A stretch of 64,000 nucleotides of DNA. Source: UBA8337 sp965221415 (lineage in GTDB: Bacteria; Pseudomonadota; Alphaproteobacteria; RS24). Made by a program: the position numbers and the translations under genes. A model generated the notes under the pieces. The model was not told the DNA's origin and made no database searches. It saw nothing but the letters and a program-made list of their open reading frames with translations. The stretch's first letter is position 1; every line of letters begins with the position of its first letter. The stretch spans positions 620,001 through 684,000 of the forward strand of contig OZ244887.1 of assembly GCA_965221415.1 (NCBI GenBank). The letters are read 5' to 3'. Of this stretch, positions 59,379 through 64,000 are shown in pieces.

Positions 59379-61565
59379 ATGATGCGCCAATATGAGCTTG
59401 TTGACCGTGTTGCCAGTTACGACAAACTGGCCAATGAAGACCTTCTGAACCGTGCCTATGTTTTTGCGACGCAAAAGCATGGTGACCAAAAGCGCGCTTC
59501 GGGTGACCCGTATTTTTCGCATCCTGTAGAAGTCGCTGGTATTCTGACGGACTTGCATCTTGATACGGCGAGCATTGCCACGGCGCTGTTGCACGATACG
59601 ATTGAAGATACCGACACGACGTTTAACGATATTGATAATCTGTTCGGGCGCGAAATCGCTGATATGGTGAATGGCGTGACGAAAATGTCGTTGCTTGAAT
59701 TGTCATCTGAGGATGTGGCGCAGGCTGAGAACTTTCGTAAGCTGCTGGTTGCGACCGCGAGTGATATTCGTATTTTATTGGTCAAGCTGGCCGACCGCTT
59801 ACACAATATGCGGACGTTGCATTTTATTGATTCAGAAGATAAGCGTCTGCGCATTGCGCAAGAGACGATGGATATTTATGCACCGCTTGCGGGGCGTATC
59901 GGGATGCAGAATTTCCGCGAGGAATTAGAGGATTTAGCTTTCGCTGAAATCAATATGAGCGCGCGTGAACTGGTTGTCGAACGGCTGCAAGAATTGAGCG
60001 ACCAGAGCAGCGATATGCTCGAAGAGATTGCCTATTCGTTTTCGACCCAGCTTGCCGAAGTCGGCTTGACGGCAGAGGTGTATGGGCGGCAGAAGCGTCC
60101 CTTTTCGATTTGGCGGAAAATGCAGAATAAGTCGATTTCGCTGGAGCAATTATCGGATATTTTTGCGTATCGCGTGATTGTCGATACGGAAGATGAGTGC
60201 TATCGCGCTTTGGGTGTTTTGCACCGTACCTATCGCCATGTGCCGGGGCGGTATAAGGATTATATCTCGACACCGAAGCTGAACGGCTATCGCTCGCTGC
60301 ACACGACGGTCGCGGGGCCGAATAATCAGCGCGTGGAATTGCAGATTCGTACCCGTCATATGCACGATATTGCCGAGAAAGGCATCGCGGCGCATTGGAC
60401 GTATAAGGAAAGCAACGAGACGCATCCCGATATCGACAAAATCGAACCGTTTAACTGGCTGCAAGATATGGTAGCGCAGCTCAAGACGGGGGAAACGGCA
60501 GAGGAGTTTTTGGAAAACACAAAGCTCGAATTGTTTACCGACCAAGTCTTTTGTTTCACGCCGAAGGGACGGCTTATCGCTTTGCCACGCGGGGCGACAG
60601 CACTTGATTTTGCCTATGCGGTGCATACTGAAATTGGCAATAGCTGTGTCGGTGTTCGGATTAATGGCTTGAAATTACCGTTTCGGACGCTGTTGAAAAA
60701 TGGCGATGAAATCGAGGTGGTGCGCGGCGAAAATCAATTGCCCTCTGAGAATTGGGTCAATCATGTGCGCACGGGCAAGGCGCGCGCGGCTATTCGCTAT
60801 GCGTTGCGCGAGCGTGAAGAGGCTGACTTCGTCAAACTTGGCACGCAGATGATTGAAAACCTGTTTGCGGCGGAAGGATTAGAAGCGAAAGGCTCATTGC
60901 TTGAACGTGCGCTTGGGGTGATGAATTATGAAAATCTCAATTTGTTGCGCCTTGATGTCGGGCGCGGCGATATTTCTGCGGCCGATGTGCTACTGGCTGT
61001 CATGCCGAAAAAGGCGCGTGGCAAGCGCAGTGCTTTTGTTGGGGCGATGCGTGGGTTGATGCGACGCAAGGCGCAAGATGAACAAGTCAAATCGGCTATT
61101 TTGCCGATGAATGGCGCGCTCTATGGTACGGTGGTGAACATTGCGGAAGGCTGCTTTCCGCTCCCCGGTGACGAGATTATCGGCGTTGTGACAACGGGCG
61201 AAGGCGTGGTGGTTTATCCTGCGCAAGCCCCGCAAGCCTTGGCGTTTGAGGCGACACCTGAGCGCATGGTGGCGATGAAATGGGAGCAAGATGACGCGCT
61301 CCTGTTTGCCAGTCGCTTGCAGTTGACGGCGGTTAATCGCACGGGCTCGCTGTCGATTATTACGCAAACGATTGCCGATTTCGACGCGAACATAACCAAT
61401 CTTAATCTGACGCAGCGCAATAATGATTTCTGCGATTTGCTGATAGATGTCGAGGTGCGCGATGTGGCGCATATGGAGAATATGATTGCCGCCATGCGGG
61501 GAAGTCGTGTGGTGAGCGAAGCGAATCGAGTCATTTTCACTGAAACGGACAAGGATACATCGTGA
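59379..61565 (+). CDS. rsh: Bifunctional (p)ppGpp synthetase/hydrolase (Rsh)
   Basis: 728 residues. Hydrolase HD domain: YFSHPVEVAGIL, TALLHDTIEDTDTT, VKLADRLHNMRTL. Synthetase: YKDYISTPKLNGYRSLHTTV and LQIRTRHMHDIAEKGIAAHW. TGS domain (FTPKGRLIALPRGATALDFAYA) and C-terminal ACT domain follow. The single Rel/Spo homologue found in many alphaproteobacteria. Overlaps pyrE by 4 bp (GTGA). Confidence 0.97.
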   Translation: MMRQYELVDRVASYDKLANEDLLNRAYVFATQKHGDQKRASGDPYFSHPVEVAGILTDLHLDTASIATALLHDTIEDTDTTFNDIDNLFGREIADMVNGVTKMSLLELSSEDVAQAENFRKLLVATASDIRILLVKLADRLHNMRTLHFIDSEDKRLRIAQETMDIYAPLAGRIGMQNFREELEDLAFAEINMSARELVVERLQELSDQSSDMLEEIAYSFSTQLAEVGLTAEVYGRQKRPFSIWRKMQNKSISLEQLSDIFAYRVIVDTEDECYRALGVLHRTYRHVPGRYKDYISTPKLNGYRSLHTTVAGPNNQRVELQIRTRHMHDIAEKGIAAHWTYKESNETHPDIDKIEPFNWLQDMVAQLKTGETAEEFLENTKLELFTDQVFCFTPKGRLIALPRGATALDFAYAVHTEIGNSCVGVRINGLKLPFRTLLKNGDEIEVVRGENQLPSENWVNHVRTGKARAAIRYALREREEADFVKLGTQMIENLFAAEGLEAKGSLLERALGVMNYENLNLLRLDVGRGDISAADVLLAVMPKKARGKRSAFVGAMRGLMRRKAQDEQVKSAILPMNGALYGTVVNIAEGCFPLPGDEIIGVVTTGEGVVVYPAQAPQALAFEATPERMVAMKWEQDDALLFASRLQLTAVNRTGSLSIITQTIADFDANITNLNLTQRNNDFCDLLIDVEVRDVAHMENMIAAMRGSRVVSEANRVIFTETDKDTS

Positions 61566-62146
61566 CCCCTGATAGAGTTTTAAAAGAATTTCGTGACGCG
61601 GAGGCTCTGTTGGAGGGGCATTTTAAGTTGTCGTCTGGTTTGCATAGCCGCACTTATTTGCAATGCGCGCGCGTGCTTATGAACCCGAAGCGCGCGGCGC
61701 GTTTGGCCAAGGCACTGGCGGCTCAAATGCGCAAAAATGTTAAAGGCGAGATAGATGCTGTGGTCGCACCCGCTATGGGCGGGCTGATTATCGGCCATGA
61801 GGTGGCGCGTGCGCTCAATGTTGACTCGATGTTTCTGGAGCGTGTCGAAGGTAAGTTCGCGTTGCGGCGTGGCTTTGGGTTGACGGGTAAGCCGCGCATT
61901 GTGATGATTGAGGATATTGTGACAACGGGTCTGTCGTCGCGCGAGGCGATTGCCGCTATTCGTGCGCAGGGTGGTCGCGTGGTCGGGGCGGGGTGTCTTA
62001 TCGACCGTTCGAATGGTAAAGCTAAAATCGGCGTGACCTTATCGGTGCTCGCAAGACTGCAAGTCGAAACATTTGACTCAAAGCACATTCCCAACGACCT
62101 TAAAGGCGTGCCGGCTATCAAGCCCGGTAGCCGCAGCCTTAAATAG
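61562..62146 (+). CDS. pyrE: Orotate phosphoribosyltransferase
   Basis: 194 residues with GTG start. FKLSSGLHSRTYLQ, PRPP loop VMIEDIVTTGLSSREAI, and VAPAMGGLIIGHEVARAL. Forms OMP in pyrimidine synthesis; the window also holds pyrB and the pyrC-like gene. Confidence 0.95.
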   Translation: MTPDRVLKEFRDAEALLEGHFKLSSGLHSRTYLQCARVLMNPKRAARLAKALAAQMRKNVKGEIDAVVAPAMGGLIIGHEVARALNVDSMFLERVEGKFALRRGFGLTGKPRIVMIEDIVTTGLSSREAIAAIRAQGGRVVGAGCLIDRSNGKAKIGVTLSVLARLQVETFDSKHIPNDLKGVPAIKPGSRSLK

Positions 62147-62155
62147 GGGTGTCGC

Positions 62156-62716
62156 ATGTTTAAACGCCGAACCCCGCGTACATTTTTTCAGCAGCTGCGG
62201 CAGCTTCTCTGGCCGCGCGAGGGATGGCTGCGGGCGGGGCGATATTTATGGCAGCGCACGATAAGGCTCAGCGGGTCGCCGCATGATATTGCTTTAGGAC
62301 TGGCGATTGGGGCGTTTGTGTCGGCCAATCCGATTATCGGCACGCATATTTTGTGGGCGGCGGCGATTGTTTATTTCATCGGGGGCAATTTCATCGCCGC
62401 GATGCTTGGCACATGGGTAGGCAACCCGCTAACCTTTCCGCTGATTTGGCCGACAGTGTTTAATTTAGGCAATTGGATATTGGGGTCTTACGGCGATAGT
62501 GCTGTGGTGGAAGGTTTGAGTTTTAGCTTGCTTGTTAATGCGCCGCTTGACTCTTTGGTGCCGATTATCGGGCCGATGTTTGTGGGCTGGATTCCCGTTG
62601 GTTTCGTGCTGGGGATTTTGGTTTATTATCCAAGTTATTGGCGCATTGAGGCGTATCAAAAACAGCGTCGTGAGCGACTAAAGCGCAAACGCGCCGCAGC
62701 ACGCAAGAAAAGGTGA
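62156..62716 (+). CDS. DUF2062-domain membrane protein
   Basis: 186 residues; DUF2062 with helices around LGLAIGAFVSANPIIGTHILWAAAIVYF, NFIAAMLGTWVGNPLTFPLIW and IIGPMFVGWIPVGFVLG (segments cut short here). Basic C-terminus (RRERLKRKRAAARKKR). Function unknown; conserved between pyrE and pdxJ in alphaproteobacteria. Confidence 0.92.
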   Translation: MFKRRTPRTFFQQLRQLLWPREGWLRAGRYLWQRTIRLSGSPHDIALGLAIGAFVSANPIIGTHILWAAAIVYFIGGNFIAAMLGTWVGNPLTFPLIWPTVFNLGNWILGSYGDSAVVEGLSFSLLVNAPLDSLVPIIGPMFVGWIPVGFVLGILVYYPSYWRIEAYQKQRRERLKRKRAAARKKR

Positions 62717-62719
62717 GCC

Positions 62720-63502
62720 ATGTCAGGACCTGAAAAACTACGCCTTGGGGTCAATATTGACCATGTTGCGACCATCCGAAACGCACGCGGCGGCGGCTTG
62801 CCCGACCCCGTGCGGGCGGCGGAAGCAGCCGCTCGGGCGGGGGCAGATGGCATTACGGCGCATTTACGCGAAGACCGCCGCCATATTGGCGACGACGATA
62901 TCGCCCGCCTCGTGGCAGAAATTGGCCTGCCGCTTAATCTAGAAATGGCCGCGACCGCTGAAATGCGTGACATCGCGCTGCGCCATAAGCCGAATGCCTG
63001 TTGTTTGGTGCCAGAAAAGCGTCAGGAAGTCACAACCGAAGGCGGCTTAGATGTGACTGGCAGCCAAGACGCTCTGCAGGCGATTATCGCACCGCTTAAA
63101 GAGGCGGGTATTCGCATATCGTTGTTTATCGACCCAGATACGGCGCAAATCGAAGCGGCGGCGGCGTTGGCGGCTGATATTGTCGAGTTGCATACGGGGA
63201 CATATTGCCATGCGCATCATAATGGCGATACGGCTGGTTTTAAGGCAGAACTTGCGCGGCTCAAAGAGGCGGCGGCATTGGCCGAAACATTCGGGCTGGA
63301 AGTTCATGCGGGGCATGGTCTGTGTTTCGAGACGGTCGCGCCGATTGCAGAGATCACGCAAGTGGTGGAGCTGAACATTGGGCATTTTTTAATCGGCGAG
63401 GCTATTTTTGTGGGGCTGGGTGGTGCGATTGACGAGATGCGCCGCTTGATGCTCGATGCCCGCCGCCAAGCAGGACTTCACCGAGGACGTTTGGGCCGAT
63501 GA
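62720..63502 (+). CDS. pdxJ: Pyridoxine 5'-phosphate synthase
   Basis: 260 residues. LGVNIDHVATIRNARGG, ITAHLREDRRHIGDDD, CLVPEKRQEVTTEGGLDV and LEVHAGHGLCFETVAPI with the active-site His/Glu. Overlaps acpS by 4 bp (ATGA). Confidence 0.97.
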   Translation: MSGPEKLRLGVNIDHVATIRNARGGGLPDPVRAAEAAARAGADGITAHLREDRRHIGDDDIARLVAEIGLPLNLEMAATAEMRDIALRHKPNACCLVPEKRQEVTTEGGLDVTGSQDALQAIIAPLKEAGIRISLFIDPDTAQIEAAAALAADIVELHTGTYCHAHHNGDTAGFKAELARLKEAAALAETFGLEVHAGHGLCFETVAPIAEITQVVELNIGHFLIGEAIFVGLGGAIDEMRRLMLDARRQAGLHRGRLGR

Positions 63503-63897
63503 TTTTAGGTATTGGCAGCGACCTTATCGATATTCGGCGTATTGAAAAAACGCTTGCGCGGTATGGCGACCGCTTTATTCAGCGGCTTTTTACCGAGACA
63601 GAGCAGCGGCGCTCCGAGCATCGCTTGCAGCGGGCGGCCTCTTATGCGAAGCGGTTTGCGGCCAAGGAGGCTTGCTCAAAAGCGCTCGGCACTGGGTTGC
63701 GGCAGGGCGTTTACTGGCGCGATATGGGGGTGACGAATATGCGTTCTGGCAAGCCGACCCTCGCGCTGACAAATGGCGCATTGGCGCAGCTTGAAAAAAT
63801 CACGCCCGATGGCATGACCGCGCAAATTGATTTAACCATCACCGATGATTTCCCCCTCGCGCAAGCGTTTGTGATAATCTCAGCCGTAGCAAAATAA
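63499..63897 (+). CDS. acpS: Holo-[acyl-carrier-protein] synthase
   Basis: 132 residues, 4'-phosphopantetheinyl transferase. ILGIGSDLIDIRRIEKTL and RFAAKEACSKALGTGLR carry the Mg-binding Asp and Glu. Position before lepB is typical. Confidence 0.97.
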   Translation: MILGIGSDLIDIRRIEKTLARYGDRFIQRLFTETEQRRSEHRLQRAASYAKRFAAKEACSKALGTGLRQGVYWRDMGVTNMRSGKPTLALTNGALAQLEKITPDGMTAQIDLTITDDFPLAQAFVIISAVAK

Positions 63898-63907
63898 GGA
63901 CTCATTG

Positions 63908-64000
63908 ATGCCACAGAACACGACAAGCCAAACCAAAGCACATAGTGGATGGGGCGAGAATATTCGCATTTTTATCTGGGCGATGGTGATTGCGCTGATA
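63908..64000 (+). CDS. lepB: Signal peptidase I, 5' fragment cut by the window end
   Basis: Only 31 residues are visible: a polar N-terminus, then SGWGENIRIFIWAMVIALI, the start of the first membrane helix of LepB. Assignment leans on the pdxJ-acpS-lepB order; catalytic Ser and Lys lie beyond the window. Confidence 0.85.
   Translation, partial: MPQNTTSQTKAHSGWGENIRIFIWAMVIALI

Overview
The window looks like a chromosomal segment of an alphaproteobacterium, probably a free-living, moderate-GC (perhaps marine) lineage; this is inference from gene content and order, not a taxonomic assignment. Indicators are the orders dapA-smpB ... folK-rpoZ-rsh-pyrE-DUF2062-pdxJ-acpS-lepB, pyrB-pyrC-plsY-dprA-topA-rnr-DUF983-NUDIX-rpmG (reading leftward), ruvX/gatC-gatA-gatB and clpS-clpA, together with the ParA-like division regulator mipZ and the DUF1489 and DUF3572 families.

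Layout. 0-3.8 kb: 3' part of a propionyl-CoA carboxylase alpha subunit, lipB, a siroheme-synthase-type dehydrogenase coupled to cysH (sulfate assimilation) and tRNA-Leu(GAG). 3.9-5.4 kb: a small accessory patch with a dispersed repeat, a HEPN-like gene (copy 1) and two tiny paralogous membrane proteins. 5.6-20.5 kb: housekeeping and transport genes (MFS, MAPEG, mgtE, Kelch, panC, SDR, mipZ, clpSA, HIT, FemAB-like, RidA, dinB, HAD, rpmG). 20.5-40 kb: nucleic-acid, lipid and pyrimidine genes on the minus strand, a subtilase lipoprotein with a possible outer-membrane partner, ruvX, the gatCAB amidotransferase, and acyl-CoA/aldehyde catabolic genes. 40-43.2 kb: a coiled-coil membrane protein, a globin divergent from a peroxiredoxin that carries two iron/peroxide-type operator boxes, and a ferredoxin-reductase-like flavoprotein.

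43.2-56.1 kb is the accessory region. It holds a type II restriction-modification system (two C5-cytosine methyltransferases divergent from an HNH endonuclease) framed by a near-perfect 23-bp direct repeat; a TauD/GST pair; a lipoprotein; a TIGR04255-like three-gene cassette of unknown role; HEPN-like copy 2 (about 95% identical to copy 1, with similar upstream DNA); ogt and a VOC protein; a LEM-3-type GIY-YIG protein; a duplicated-N-terminus membrane protein; a T5orf172-like (GIY-YIG superfamily) protein ending in ten 20-residue repeats; and, directly upstream of that gene, an array of four perfect palindromes built from one GTGTA core. A dispersed repeat family starting GCCGACT recurs at several accessory-gene borders and beside both tRNA genes. 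56.1-64 kb returns to core genes: tRNA-Ser(GCT), dapA, smpB, a family 5 uracil-DNA glycosylase, folK, rpoZ, rsh, pyrE, pdxJ, acpS and the start of lepB.

Most core genes sit in tightly packed operons with 4-bp or TAATG overlaps. The accessory genes are looser, look AT-richer by eye, and are where the undescribed material is.
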